This document shows positions 1 to 9,120 of a stretch of DNA of 64,000 nt, piece after piece. Position numbers and translations under genes: made by a program. Origin of the DNA: Blautia hominis (GTDB taxonomy: Bacteria > Bacillota > Clostridia > Lachnospirales > Lachnospiraceae); NCBI GenBank assembly GCA_002270465.1, contig NQOF01000003.1:124001-188000 (forward strand), written 5' to 3'. Every line of letters begins with the position of its first letter. Positions within the stretch are counted from its first letter, which is position 1. A model generated the notes under the pieces. It was not told the DNA's origin and searched no databases. It saw nothing but the letters and a program-made list of their open reading frames with translations.

Positions 1-734
1 TTTCCCAAAAGCATCTTCGCAATGCATTTAGTAAGGCGGAAGCTGTGCAGGCTTCACCCATAAGGGTTTTGAAGCTCTTCTACGAGGGATTTTTTGATCT
101 GCCGCTTCTTTATCAGATCATAGAAGAATTTTCCCATAAAAACGGCAGTGCCAATGTTGAAATATATGAGGGCAGGAATGAGGATTGTTCGGATTTGTTT
201 AATAATACCGCAGATTTTATGATTTGTCCTGACAGCTATACGGCTAATCTGGGACATTATATTGAAAAGTTGTCTATCAGTGCGTTTCAATTTTGTATCC
301 TGGTATCAGGGGATAATCCTCTTGCAGAAAAAGAAGAACTGCAGCTTTCAGACCTTCTAGGAGTTCCCCTAACCGTCGCGCATGACAATGAAGATTCCCC
401 ATATGTCAAAGCATTAAAAACCATGTTTATGCCTTATGGATTTACGCCTAAGATAGAGCATGTAGTTCCCAGGGAGACCCTTTGTTTTGAAATTGTGTCA
501 AAAAAAGGCGTGGGGATTGCTTCCCCCAGTTTCTGGAAGAGAATGAACAGCAGGGCAGCGGCCTTTTTTTCAGATAAACTGCGCGTATATCCCATTAAAG
601 GACAATATTATCCTATGTCACTTGTGTGGCGGAAAAGTGATAAAGATAACTGTATCCGGCAGTTTACGGATTGTTTTTGTGAAATCATAAACAGAGAGGA
701 AAATAAAACTATTGTTCATGATTCATATAATTAG
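1..734 (+). CDS. LysR-type transcriptional regulator, C-terminal part (5' end outside window)
   Basis: The reading frame is open from base 3 to the TAG at 732-734, so the gene begins before the window. The first visible residues read like the linker helix that follows the winged helix of LysR-type regulators. The rest, about 225 residues, has the length and pattern of the two-lobed LysR effector-binding domain, with strand starts such as IRVLKLFYEGFFDLP and a region ending in a conserved lobe-crossing segment (VSKKGVGIASPSFW). The DNA-binding half cannot be seen, so target genes and effector are unknown. The GTG at 45 is internal to this frame and is unlikely to be a real start. The GGDEF-EAL gene downstream lies about 100 bases away on the same strand, but co-transcription is not shown. 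Confidence 0.7.
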   Translation, partial: SQKHLRNAFSKAEAVQASPIRVLKLFYEGFFDLPLLYQIIEEFSHKNGSANVEIYEGRNEDCSDLFNNTADFMICPDSYTANLGHYIEKLSISAFQFCILVSGDNPLAEKEELQLSDLLGVPLTVAHDNEDSPYVKALKTMFMPYGFTPKIEHVVPRETLCFEIVSKKGVGIASPSFWKRMNSRAAAFFSDKLRVYPIKGQYYPMSLVWRKSDKDNCIRQFTDCFCEIINREENKTIVHDSYN

Positions 735-836
735 CTGTCAGAATCCAGGGAGTATGGCAGTCCATAAGCATCCTATCATAGATTATGCGGATTCATGCAT
801 TACTATAAACCTGAAAGAACCAAGGAGGGCAATGAT

Positions 837-3566
837 ATGAGGAAAGCAGTAGCAAAATTAGGCGGGATCTTTGTTCCTGTTATTTTATGTGTTGCCCTGA
901 TCATCACGGCATTTATGTCGCTGGATCTGATTGATGATCTACAGGGAAATGCCAGAGTTATAAATTATATTGGCATTGTCCGCGGCGCGACACAGAGGCT
1001 CATAAAAAAAGAATTGAACCACGTGCCGGATGATGCGCTGATTCAGAGTCTGGATCATATTTTGTCAGGACTTTCAAGCGGAAGTGATGATTTGGATTTA
1101 AGAAGACTGGAGAGTGAAGAATTCCAGACATTGTTAATAGAAATGAAAGAGGATTGGGAGGATATCAAAACACAGATATACGACTATAGGGATGGGGCTT
1201 CTGCCCAGATGTTATATGAGCTGAGCGAGGATTATTTTGAATTGGCAAATGACACGGTATTTAAAGCGGAAGAATATTCAGAGCAGACAGTACAGAATGC
1301 AAGAAAAGCATTAGTGATATTGAATTCAATATTTATAGTTATGGCTCTTGGGTCTTCCGTTTTTACCTTTTATCAGGAAAAGCGCCGATGGAAGTTAATA
1401 GAGGCCGAAAAGGAAAATGTAAAGAAGAGTGAACAGTTATCAAAACAAGCCCAGGAATTATTGGCACCTATGAATGAAATATCAGAGCTAATGTACGTTT
1501 CAGATATGGACACTTATGAACTATTATTTGTCAATGAGGCAGGAAAGAAAATATTTCAGGTTGATGACAGTCTGCCGGTGCAAAAATGTTATAAAGTTTT
1601 GCAGGGATTTGATGAGCCATGCACTTTTTGTACAAATAAGCTTTTAAAAATGAATGAGACCTATTCCTGGGAGTATACAAACCCTATCATAAATAAGCAC
1701 TACCTGTTGAAGGACCGCTTGATCGAATGGGATGGACGCATAGCAAGAATGGAGATCGCTTTTGATATCACGGAAGCCAATGAAGAAAAAAACGAGTTGA
1801 AAAGAAGGCTGGAGAGAGACGAGATCCGCCTGGCCTGTGTCAGGGAGCTTTATAATAACCGTGATATTAAAGCTGCCATAACTAAGGTTATGGAATATAT
1901 CGGAACCTTGTTTTTGGCAGAGCGTGCTTATGTTTTTCTGTTTCAAGGTGATTACTACTCAAATATTGCAGAGTGGTGCAAAGAAGGCGTTCCGCCGGAG
2001 ATTGACAATTTACAAAACATTCCGATCGGTGATTATCAGGTCTGGCTGGATGAATTGGAGAAATATAAAAAAGTCGTTATAAATGATGTCGAGGAAATGA
2101 AGGATACCTTCCCCACAGGTTATGAACTGCTTTCAAAACAAGGCATACGAAATATAGTCTGGGTTCCTTTAATGAAAAATGGAAAAGTAAGTGGGTCTAT
2201 GGGGTTGGATAATCAAGATTTGGATATGGCTGAAACAGCAGTTCCGTTCATGCAGACAGTCCAGTATTTCATCTCCCTTACCATGCAGAGAAATGAAAAT
2301 GAAAAGATGTTATTTGAGTTAAGCCAGATAGACAAGCTGACATCTTTCTATAATAGAAATCGTTTTATTCAGGATGTTTCTGAATTTAAGACGTGTAAAG
2401 AGTCTGTGGGAGTGGTTTACTTAGACATCAACGGGCTGAAAGAGATCAATGACTCCTTTGGCCATGATGCCGGTGATGATCTGATAAAAGAATGTGCCGG
2501 TATCATGAAGAGAAGCGCTTCTTCAAACCATCTTTACCGTATCGGCGGTGATGAGTTTGTGATCCTATATTTGGATATGACAGAAGAATGCTTTTATGAC
2601 AGTGTCCAGTTATTGAAAGATGAATTTGGGAACAGTAAATACCAGATTGCCATAGGATGTAAGTGGAATGAAGCTTGTTCCCATATACAGGATATTATCA
2701 AAGAGGCGGATGAATTGATGTATGCGGATAAAAAGCGATTTTATCAGGGGCATCATGCCACCAGTCGTTACAGAAATAATAATGATATACTTAAATTTTT
2801 GACAGATCCTGATGTATTGATAGAAAATATAAAGAATCATAATTTTAAAGTATATTTACAGCCTAAAATAGAAGTGGAAGACTGCCGTATGGCCGGAGCA
2901 GAGGCACTTATCCGGTATCAGGATGAAAATGGTTCGATCATAGAACCGGACAGATTTATTCCGATATTAGAAGATACTTACTTTATCAGTAAGATTGATT
3001 ATTACGTTTTTGAAGAAGTGTGTAAAAATCTGAGTGCCTGGGCGGAGCAGGGGTATTCTCTTTTTACAGTATCCAGTAATTTTTCAAGGGTCACTTTCAT
3101 GGATGATGATTTTGTAAAAAGAATCCGGGCTATCAGTGACAAATATCAGATCAAAAGAGAATTTTTGGAGATAGTAATTACCGATATTATCGATAGATTC
3201 AATTGTACGGATCTAGATAGATTGGTAACCAGGATAGATCAAATAAGGAATGCCGGATATAAAGTGGCTATGGATGACTTTGGCGTAGATAGTTTAAACT
3301 TAACGCTGCTGTCATTGGTGAAATTCGATGTGTTGAAAATAGATAAAGGATTTTTAAAAGGCATTATTTCAAATAAAAGTTCTCGGATCATCCTGGGAGC
3401 AATGACAAAAATGTGTGATGAGATGGGGATTCAACTGATCGCTGAAGGGATAGAGGATGAGCAGCAATTAAATATTTTAAAAGAATATGGTGTTAAAACG
3501 GTGCAAGGCTTTTTGTTTAGCAGACCCATAGAGATTTCAGAGTTTGAAGCAAAATATATGATTTGA
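837..3566 (+). CDS. Membrane-bound sensor with PAS, GAF, GGDEF and EAL domains (c-di-GMP turnover)
   Basis: A 909-residue protein. The start is ATG 837, seven bases after AAGGAGG, rather than the in-frame ATG at 795, which has no ribosome site. Order: membrane helix (about 8-30), an external sensor region resembling the PilJ/NIT type N-terminus (about 40-150), second helix (about 155-178), PAS-like domain (about 205-310) with a CTFC motif, GAF-like domain (about 330-480), GGDEF domain with an intact GGDEF at 570-574, and EAL domain with E689-A-L. The diguanylate cyclase motif is complete. In the EAL half the double Asp (D813-D814), the Lys of LKIDK and the Glu of AEGIE are present, but the usual E-x-T-E metal motif reads V780-I-T-D783, so phosphodiesterase activity may be reduced or lost. 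The gene stands alone and ends in a strong terminator. Confidence 0.88.
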   Translation: MRKAVAKLGGIFVPVILCVALIITAFMSLDLIDDLQGNARVINYIGIVRGATQRLIKKELNHVPDDALIQSLDHILSGLSSGSDDLDLRRLESEEFQTLLIEMKEDWEDIKTQIYDYRDGASAQMLYELSEDYFELANDTVFKAEEYSEQTVQNARKALVILNSIFIVMALGSSVFTFYQEKRRWKLIEAEKENVKKSEQLSKQAQELLAPMNEISELMYVSDMDTYELLFVNEAGKKIFQVDDSLPVQKCYKVLQGFDEPCTFCTNKLLKMNETYSWEYTNPIINKHYLLKDRLIEWDGRIARMEIAFDITEANEEKNELKRRLERDEIRLACVRELYNNRDIKAAITKVMEYIGTLFLAERAYVFLFQGDYYSNIAEWCKEGVPPEIDNLQNIPIGDYQVWLDELEKYKKVVINDVEEMKDTFPTGYELLSKQGIRNIVWVPLMKNGKVSGSMGLDNQDLDMAETAVPFMQTVQYFISLTMQRNENEKMLFELSQIDKLTSFYNRNRFIQDVSEFKTCKESVGVVYLDINGLKEINDSFGHDAGDDLIKECAGIMKRSASSNHLYRIGGDEFVILYLDMTEECFYDSVQLLKDEFGNSKYQIAIGCKWNEACSHIQDIIKEADELMYADKKRFYQGHHATSRYRNNNDILKFLTDPDVLIENIKNHNFKVYLQPKIEVEDCRMAGAEALIRYQDENGSIIEPDRFIPILEDTYFISKIDYYVFEEVCKNLSAWAEQGYSLFTVSSNFSRVTFMDDDFVKRIRAISDKYQIKREFLEIVITDIIDRFNCTDLDRLVTRIDQIRNAGYKVAMDDFGVDSLNLTLLSLVKFDVLKIDKGFLKGIISNKSSRIILGAMTKMCDEMGIQLIAEGIEDEQQLNILKEYGVKTVQGFLFSRPIEISEFEAKYMI

Positions 3567-3654
3567 AAGCAGGCAGGTAACGGTCTTTCACAGACATGAT
3601 CTTTATGTGCTGCGAGAATAAAAAATTATGGGAATGCAGTTTTTAAGCAGTCTG

Positions 3655-3685
3655 GGCGGATGATGTTCATCCGCCTTATTTTTTT
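3655..3685 (+). terminator. Rho-independent terminator of the GGDEF-EAL gene
   Basis: A perfect 9-bp stem (GGCGGATGA with TCATCCGCC, 3-base loop) is followed by a T-rich run. Confidence 0.9.
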
Positions 3686-3757
3686 GTGAATTGTTTGTTT
3701 TTTTCTGCGTCTCAGTCGTTATATACTATAGATACTATGCAGCAGAAAGGAAAAAAC

Positions 3758-4276
3758 ATGTCCGAGAAAAGAATCCTGAAGAACATCCGCAGCGGCCAGC
3801 AGGAATCTGTGGAAATCCTCATTCAAAAATACTACAGGGACATCTATACATATTGTTACTGCCGTGTGCAAGACCGGCAGACCGCCCAGGATCTGACCCA
3901 GGATGTTTTTCTGCGCTTTCTGCAAAATTTGGACAGCTATGAGCACACAGGAAAACTGAAAAATTATCTTTATGTGACGGCGGGTAATCTGATCAAAGAC
4001 CATTATAAAAAAAGAAAAGAGACTCTGCTGGAAGAAGAAAGAAGCAGTGAGTATGAAAATGGTCCTCCTGCCGGGACGGAGCAGCTCAGTGACAGGCTTA
4101 CTATGCAGGAAATAATCCGGGAGCTTCCGGAACTGGAAAAAGAATTGATACTGCTCAGATATTATCAGAATCTGCGTCTGGCGGAAATTGCCCAGGTGGT
4201 TTCCCTGCCGGTTTCCACAGTCCGGTACAAACTGAAAAATGCGGAAAAATACATTAAAACCAAATGGGAGGAGTGA
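3758..4276 (+). CDS. ECF-type RNA polymerase sigma factor
   Basis: A 172-residue sigma-70 family protein of ECF size. The chosen start is ATG 3758 after AAAGGA; the longer frame from 3686 has no ribosome site. Region 2 lies at about 15-80 (YCYCRVQDRQTAQDLTQDVFLRFL), and region 4 at about 110-170 carries a helix-turn-helix with LAEIAQVVSLPVSTVRYKL. It redirects RNA polymerase to a small regulon. Four bases after its stop begins a polytopic membrane protein, followed by an ABC ATPase and permease, so the four genes form one operon. In such operons the membrane protein is a candidate sigma regulator and the transporter the likely output; both are inferences. Confidence 0.88.
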   Translation: MSEKRILKNIRSGQQESVEILIQKYYRDIYTYCYCRVQDRQTAQDLTQDVFLRFLQNLDSYEHTGKLKNYLYVTAGNLIKDHYKKRKETLLEEERSSEYENGPPAGTEQLSDRLTMQEIIRELPELEKELILLRYYQNLRLAEIAQVVSLPVSTVRYKLKNAEKYIKTKWEE

Positions 4277-4280
4277 TGGC

Positions 4281-5051
4281 ATGAGGGACAGAAAACTGCG
4301 TCAGAGACTGGGGGATATTCCCATACCGGATTATGAAGAGGAGGCATATCTGCAGACGCTGAGAGCAGCCGGGAAGATCAATCTGCATCCGGAGCGGCAG
4401 CGTGTAAGCAGGAGAGATTTTTTTTTAGGACAGCTTCCTTTTATAAGCAGAAAAGTCTGGGCTGCAAAGCTGATCTTGACAGCCTTTCTGATCTTGGGGA
4501 TCCTGGAGACAGGGGTAGCCCCTGACCAACGTACATGGCCTCTGTTGTCCGTGTCAGCGCCTCTGCTGTGTCTGGCGAATGTAAATGAACTGTGTGATAT
4601 CTGCCGGCCGGGAATGAGGGAAATCCTCAAGGCGGCCAGACACTCGCCGGGGGAGATGCTGTTGGTCCGTCTGCTGGTATTTGGATTTTTGGATCTGTCG
4701 GTGTGTCTGACAGGGGCGGTGCTTGCAGCCGACCTCACTGCAGGCCTGTTATGGCAGGCAGTTTTGTACTTTGCGGCACCGTTCAGTGTCATGTGTGCAG
4801 GCTGTATGACAGTGATAAACCGGTGCAGAGATGAAAATGCCCTGTGGTATTGTACTGCCTGGGGCGGTTTTCTGATTGCCGCAGTGAGTATGCTGCGGGC
4901 ATCAGCAGTGCCGGTGTATGAAGCAGACAGGCTGTTTGGCTGGGGAGCTGCCGCAGCAGCCGGAATTGTGGTCACAGTGTTGGAAATAAACAGGCTTCTG
5001 AAGAGTATGGGAGGGATGCGTCATGAAATTAACTATGGAACGGCTGACTAA
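4281..5051 (+). CDS. Polytopic membrane protein of the sigma/ABC operon (possible anti-sigma or transporter partner)
   Basis: A 256-residue protein starting at ATG 4281 behind GGGAGGAG. The first 75 or so residues are charged and cytoplasmic (RRDFFLGQLPF), followed by about six hydrophobic segments between residues 75 and 245. No enzymatic motif is visible. Its place directly after an ECF sigma gene, with a cytoplasmic N-terminus, would fit a sigma-sequestering membrane protein. The many helices fit equally well with an ABC-2 accessory subunit. It overlaps the downstream ATPase gene by 29 bases, which implies translational coupling. The family was not recognised with certainty. Confidence 0.6.
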   Translation: MRDRKLRQRLGDIPIPDYEEEAYLQTLRAAGKINLHPERQRVSRRDFFLGQLPFISRKVWAAKLILTAFLILGILETGVAPDQRTWPLLSVSAPLLCLANVNELCDICRPGMREILKAARHSPGEMLLVRLLVFGFLDLSVCLTGAVLAADLTAGLLWQAVLYFAAPFSVMCAGCMTVINRCRDENALWYCTAWGGFLIAAVSMLRASAVPVYEADRLFGWGAAAAAGIVVTVLEINRLLKSMGGMRHEINYGTAD

Positions 5052-5907
5052 GCAGTTTAAAAATAAGATTGCCGTGGACCGGGTGAGCATGGAACTGGAG
5101 GAGGGGATTTATGGGTTTCTGGGAGCAAACGGTGCAGGGAAGACAACACTTATGCAGATGCTGTGCCAGATCTTAACCCCTACTTCGGGGGAAGTTAAGC
5201 TGGATGGACGCAGCAATATAGAGATGGGGGAGGCTTTCCGGGATTTGCTGGGATATCTTCCTCAGGAATTCGGTTATTCTCCCAGTTTTACCGCCAAAGA
5301 TTTTATGCTTTACATTGCAGCCGTAAAAGGACTGCGGCCCTCTTACGCAAAGAAGAGGACAAAGGAGCTTTTGGAACTTACCAACCTATCGGAAGACGCG
5401 GACAGAAAAATACGCACATTTTCCGGGGGCATGAAACAGAGGCTGGGCATTGCACAGGCCCTTCTCAATGATCCGAGGATACTGGTCCTGGATGAGCCCA
5501 CCGCAGGATTGGACCCAAAAGAGCGGGCGTATTTCAGAAATATGATCTCAGGCCTTTCAAAGGATAAGATCGTTATTTTATCCACCCACATCGTTTCAGA
5601 TGTGGAATATATCGCGGACAGGATCCTGCTCATGAAAAAAGGAAGGTTTATTATGAACGGTACCGTATCGGAGCTGACGGAAACCATAGACGGGGAAGTC
5701 TGGGAATGTGAGGCAGAGGAAAAGGAGCTGGAAAATATGGATCGCAGCATATGCGTGGTAAATTCCCATCGCCAGGGAAAGGACCTGCGGCTGCGTGTGG
5801 TCAGCAATACAAAACCCATGCAGTCAGCCGTAAAAGCAGAACCCACACTGGAGGATTTATATCTGAAAGCTTTTTATGAGGAAATGGACGAGAGGGGGAG
5901 ATGGTAG
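5023..5907 (+). CDS. ABC transporter ATP-binding protein
   Basis: A 294-residue nucleotide-binding subunit. Walker A is GANGAGKTT (about 34-42), the signature is FSGGMKQRLG, Walker B is ILVLDEPTAGLDP and the switch His is in STHIVSD. After residue 215 there is a C-terminal extension of about 75 residues, as in DrrA/CcmA-like exporters. It starts at ATG 5023 with GGGAGG upstream and overlaps the preceding gene. It should power the membrane subunit encoded at 5908. The substrate is unknown; control by the sigma factor at 3758 suggests a stress- or envelope-related export role. Confidence 0.9.
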   Translation: MKLTMERLTKQFKNKIAVDRVSMELEEGIYGFLGANGAGKTTLMQMLCQILTPTSGEVKLDGRSNIEMGEAFRDLLGYLPQEFGYSPSFTAKDFMLYIAAVKGLRPSYAKKRTKELLELTNLSEDADRKIRTFSGGMKQRLGIAQALLNDPRILVLDEPTAGLDPKERAYFRNMISGLSKDKIVILSTHIVSDVEYIADRILLMKKGRFIMNGTVSELTETIDGEVWECEAEEKELENMDRSICVVNSHRQGKDLRLRVVSNTKPMQSAVKAEPTLEDLYLKAFYEEMDERGRW

Positions 5908-7140
5908 TTGAAGCGTCTGGTGAGATATGAATGGAAAAAAATATGGGGAAGCAGGATGAACCAGCTTACGGTATTGGGCTGCAGTATGTTTCTGCTGTTC
6001 TGTGTATACTCTGTGATCGCACAGACCTCCGCCATAGATGAAAATGGGAACAGTGTCTATGGAACGGAAGCTGTGAAGGTTTTGAAGGAACTGCCAACCG
6101 TGCCTGTGACCCAGGAAACCGTACAGCGGACCATCCGGGAATACCTGGACTGCACAGAGGACCCCGCTGCCAATTCAGACCGGGAAGAACTGGATTTTTT
6201 AAATGAGGAAGTGTACGGAACTTTATATAGAAGAAACCGGGATCTGTTCTCGCTTCTGCTGACAAACTACCAGGGGAGCGACACGACTCTGAATATGAAG
6301 GAAGTGTTTCAAAAAAGTATAGGAAAAGATTTTTATGAGAGCCGCAGAGAACAGGTGCGGATCGCGCTGGATAGGTCTGTGAAGAACGGCATCATTTTGG
6401 AGGACCAGAAAGATTACTGGCTGAAAAAGGATGCTCAGGTAAAAGATTTAAAACTGGGAAATTTCCGGTTCTGGAAAAACATGATAGATTCCGCAGGATG
6501 GATCATTTTGATCATACCGCTGATCTGTGTGGGGACTGCACCTGTTTTCGCAGGGGAATACCAGAGCAGGGCGGATTCTCTGCTGCTGACCATGCGATAT
6601 GGGAAGAGCAGACTGGCAGGCGCGAAAATACTGACGGCATTTCTCTATGCAACAGCAGTTTACTGGGGGATCATTCTGGTTTATTCCGGGATTTATCTTA
6701 TGATATGCGGTCCCCAGGGCGCAACTCTTCCCATACAGGCATATGACACCTCCAACCCCATCAGCTATCATATGACTATGTGGCAGGCTGTATTGCTGGT
6801 GGTGTTCCTGAATTACGGTGCGGTGCTCTGTATGACTGCAGTCACGCTGCTTTTGTCTTCTGTGTTTAAGAACAGTTACGGTGTGATCATAGTGGATTTT
6901 CTTCTGGTACTGATACCGAATTTTTTATATGGAAATGCAGGGGGATATCTTTGGAAACATGTTCTGGCGCTTCTACCTCCTAAGATATCAGAGTTTCGGT
7001 TTACGGATTATCTGGTCTACCACATACCGGGCAGGGTCATTGGCCTGCCTTCCATGCTGACTGTGGTGTATATACTCTGCATTGCAGTATTTGCGCTGGC
7101 TTCAAGTTATGCTTTTAAAAAGCATCAGGTCAATAGATGA
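5908..7140 (+). CDS. ABC-2 type transporter permease
   Basis: A 410-residue membrane subunit. The start is a TTG at 5908, immediately after the stop of the ATPase gene, with a purine-rich GAGGGGGAG ribosome site 9-17 bases before it. There is one membrane helix near residue 25, a large extracytoplasmic loop of about 130 residues (about 45-185), then five further helices from about 195 to the C-terminus. This topology is typical of ABC-2 permeases. It ends the sigma-membrane protein-ATPase-permease operon. No terminator was found; an intergenic mobile element begins eight bases after the stop. Confidence 0.85.
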   Translation: MKRLVRYEWKKIWGSRMNQLTVLGCSMFLLFCVYSVIAQTSAIDENGNSVYGTEAVKVLKELPTVPVTQETVQRTIREYLDCTEDPAANSDREELDFLNEEVYGTLYRRNRDLFSLLLTNYQGSDTTLNMKEVFQKSIGKDFYESRREQVRIALDRSVKNGIILEDQKDYWLKKDAQVKDLKLGNFRFWKNMIDSAGWIILIIPLICVGTAPVFAGEYQSRADSLLLTMRYGKSRLAGAKILTAFLYATAVYWGIILVYSGIYLMICGPQGATLPIQAYDTSNPISYHMTMWQAVLLVVFLNYGAVLCMTAVTLLLSSVFKNSYGVIIVDFLLVLIPNFLYGNAGGYLWKHVLALLPPKISEFRFTDYLVYHIPGRVIGLPSMLTVVYILCIAVFALASSYAFKKHQVNR

Positions 7141-7147
7141 TCTTTGA

Positions 7148-7281
7148 GTAACTATTCAGCAGGTCTGCGCATTTACTGCGCTGACCGTAAGAAAACGTTC
7201 AACAGCCAGGCAAAAATCCCATCGCCAAAGGCGATTCTGCGTGGATTTTTGCCTGTAAATGTGAGGGTACTGAACAGTTAC
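7148..7281 (+). mobile_element. MITE-like element, family A, full copy (A1)
   Basis: A 134-bp non-coding element with ends GTAACTATTCAG and CTGAACAGTTAC (inverted, 11 of 12 matching). Inside are a GGTC-T-GCGCA/TGCGC-T-GACC hairpin and a GGCAAAAATCC/GGATTTTTGCC stem closed by ATCGCC/GGCGAT. The same architecture recurs in inverted orientation at 22984 and in the same orientation at 24918. The 8-bp flanks (ATCTTTGA, AGATTATA) no longer match well, so this copy is old or rearranged. It separates the ABC operon from the convergent nuclease gene. Confidence 0.8.
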
Positions 7282-7284
7282 AGA

Positions 7285-8136
7285 TTATAATTTATATTCC
7301 TGATATAAAGCATCCAGCAGATGTGTGTCAGAAGCAGCTTTTACGATCAGATCACTTCGTCCGTCTTTGGCCAACCGGAGAATCAGTCTGCTGTAGCGAT
7401 TCTGCTCCTCGCTTCTTCCTTTAGAGATGCCTTCTATACGTCCTTTGACAAGTCCCTCAGCACCGGCCTTTTTTTCAGCACTTTTGATCAGTTCTTCCAG
7501 CAGCATAAATTTCGCCCCCATTTCCCGATTCTTTTTCAATTCTTTGATCCTATTGTGGATCTTATGAACAGTTTCACTTTGGGTTTTCTCTGCACAAGAA
7601 TCCGTGCTGTCTTCTACATACGCAAGAAATGCAAGCAGTTCTTCTGAAACATCCTCCGGATTGGTACCTTTTGTGTTAAAGAAGATTTTCATCGTCTTAT
7701 CTCCGAGAGGCATATCTGTTTCCAGGCAGCGGTTTTCAAAAGTATACTTGTACAGCCCTTTGCCAAATGGGTCAAACGTACAAATGAAAATAATATAGCC
7801 CGGCTTCATATCATTGTAATCTTCTCCGGGTTTTAAGGCGGCTATGTCCAGTTCGCTCTGGTAATACCGCGACCGCATGGGCAGATTGTTCTCCTTCTCG
7901 TTTTGCATTTCCATGTTATAGCCAACAGATAACTCGTCACTGGCATAGATATCCAGCCGGACGCTTTTGAAATCAGAACTGAGCAAAATACTGTGTTCCG
8001 CGTGTACGGTTATATTTGCGATGGGATACCCTAAAAACAACTCCAGTATCAGCCGGCACGCCTCCGGATCTTCCAGCGCAGCGGAAAAGAGAAAAGCATC
8101 CTTTAGATCCAGCTGTTCAAATTTTTTCCTTGCCAT
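7285..8136 (-). CDS. Rpn-family PD-(D/E)XK nuclease / putative transposase
   Basis: A 283-residue protein. The start is the ATG whose complement is at 8134-8136, preceded by AGGAGG on the minus strand; the longer frame to 8247 lacks a site. The N-terminus (LDLKDAFLFSAALEDPEACRLIL) and the core RLDIYASDE followed by YNMEMQNEK give the D...E-x-Q nuclease signature of the Rpn/PF12784 family. These proteins cut DNA, and RpnA-type members promote RecA-independent recombination. The C-terminal 60 residues are a charged region with G-rich KGRIEGISKGR, where members of this family often vary. It is a single gene, on the minus strand, next to MITE-like elements. Whether it moves DNA or acts in defence cannot be told from sequence. 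Confidence 0.85.
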   Translation of the reverse strand: MARKKFEQLDLKDAFLFSAALEDPEACRLILELFLGYPIANITVHAEHSILLSSDFKSVRLDIYASDELSVGYNMEMQNEKENNLPMRSRYYQSELDIAALKPGEDYNDMKPGYIIFICTFDPFGKGLYKYTFENRCLETDMPLGDKTMKIFFNTKGTNPEDVSEELLAFLAYVEDSTDSCAEKTQSETVHKIHNRIKELKKNREMGAKFMLLEELIKSAEKKAGAEGLVKGRIEGISKGRSEEQNRYSRLILRLAKDGRSDLIVKAASDTHLLDALYQEYKL

Positions 8137-8254
8137 ATGGTTTCCTCCTGGAAAATATGACACGGAAACTCTGTCTGTGAATCTATTATAGCTGATAGTG
8201 TGCAAAGTTACAATTACTATATTTATTAAATTTATATAATATTGCAATATAGAC

Positions 8255-8312
8255 GTTACTGTTCACAGGCCACTGTACCGGGAGGTGTTTACCCAACCTT
8301 GTACAGTACCCC
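8255..8312 (+). mobile_element. MITE-like element, family B, internally deleted copy (B1)
   Basis: The left 36 bases (GTTACTGTTCACAGGCCACT, then GTACCGGGAGG and GTTT) match the left end of the copy at 48897. After that only a short piece resembling the right end (TTGTACAGTA) remains. No clear target duplication. It lies in the 281-base gap between the nuclease gene and the LanF-type gene, upstream of that operon. Confidence 0.6.
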
Positions 8313-8417
8313 AGGATTTTTTCACTGTCTTTATAGAAAATTTAAAATTACGTTTTATCCTGTGTATAAGAAAAGGAAAGCCTGGGATCGCGGCTTTCAA
8401 AGAAAGGATGAAATTAT

Positions 8418-9119
8418 ATGAGCGAATATATTTTAAGGGCAGAAAATCTCAGTAAGTCATTTAAAGGTCATAAAGCGGTAAACAAAGTATCGCTGGCTAT
8501 TGAGGAGGGCTGTATCTACGGCCTTCTGGGGCCAAACGGTGCGGGGAAATCCACCATACTGAAGATGATCACAGGGATGCTGAGACCAACGGGAGGAAAG
8601 ATTTATTTTGGAGATCATGAATGGTGCAGAAAGGATTTATACCATATTGGCGCGCTGATAGAAAACCCGCCTATCTATGAAAATCTGACTGCAGAAGAAA
8701 ATCTGAGGGTACACACCCTGCAGCTGGGACTTCCGGAGAAGAGGATCCATGAGGTGCTGGATACTGTGGACCTGAAAAACACGGGGAATAAAAGGGCAGG
8801 ACATTTTTCCTATGGAATGAAGCAGCGCCTGGGCATTGCCGCGGCCCTCCTTGGGAATCCTCGGCTCCTGATTCTGGATGAGCCCACAAACGGCCTGGAC
8901 CCTATTGGGATACAAGAGCTTAGAAATCTGATCCGGTGGTTTCCGGAGCAGGGAATAACCGTTATCCTATCCAGTCATATACTGGGTGAAGTGCAGCAGA
9001 CCGCAGACCGTATCGGTATCATAGCGGGAGGTATCCTGGGATATGAGGGGGATATCTCCGGGAAAGAAAATCTGGAGGAGCTTTTTATGGAGGTTGTGAG
9101 AGAGAATGGGAGGGAATAA
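8418..9119 (+). CDS. Lantibiotic-protection ABC transporter, ATP-binding subunit (LanF type)
   Basis: A 233-residue ATPase with Walker A GPNGAGKST (about 39-47), Q-loop region, signature FSYGMKQRLG, Walker B LLILDEPTNGLDP and H-loop SSHILGE. The combination GALIENPPIYENLTAEENL after the Q-loop is characteristic of the BcrA/LanF group, whose members expel lantibiotics or bacitracin from the membrane. It starts at ATG 8418 behind AAAGGA. Two different permease genes follow without gaps, then a response regulator and a histidine kinase: the lanFEG-RK immunity arrangement. No lantibiotic precursor, LanBC/LanM or exporter gene lies nearby, so this is likely a resistance cassette and not part of a producer cluster. 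Confidence 0.9.
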   Translation: MSEYILRAENLSKSFKGHKAVNKVSLAIEEGCIYGLLGPNGAGKSTILKMITGMLRPTGGKIYFGDHEWCRKDLYHIGALIENPPIYENLTAEENLRVHTLQLGLPEKRIHEVLDTVDLKNTGNKRAGHFSYGMKQRLGIAAALLGNPRLLILDEPTNGLDPIGIQELRNLIRWFPEQGITVILSSHILGEVQQTADRIGIIAGGILGYEGDISGKENLEELFMEVVRENGRE

Positions 9120-9120
9120 G

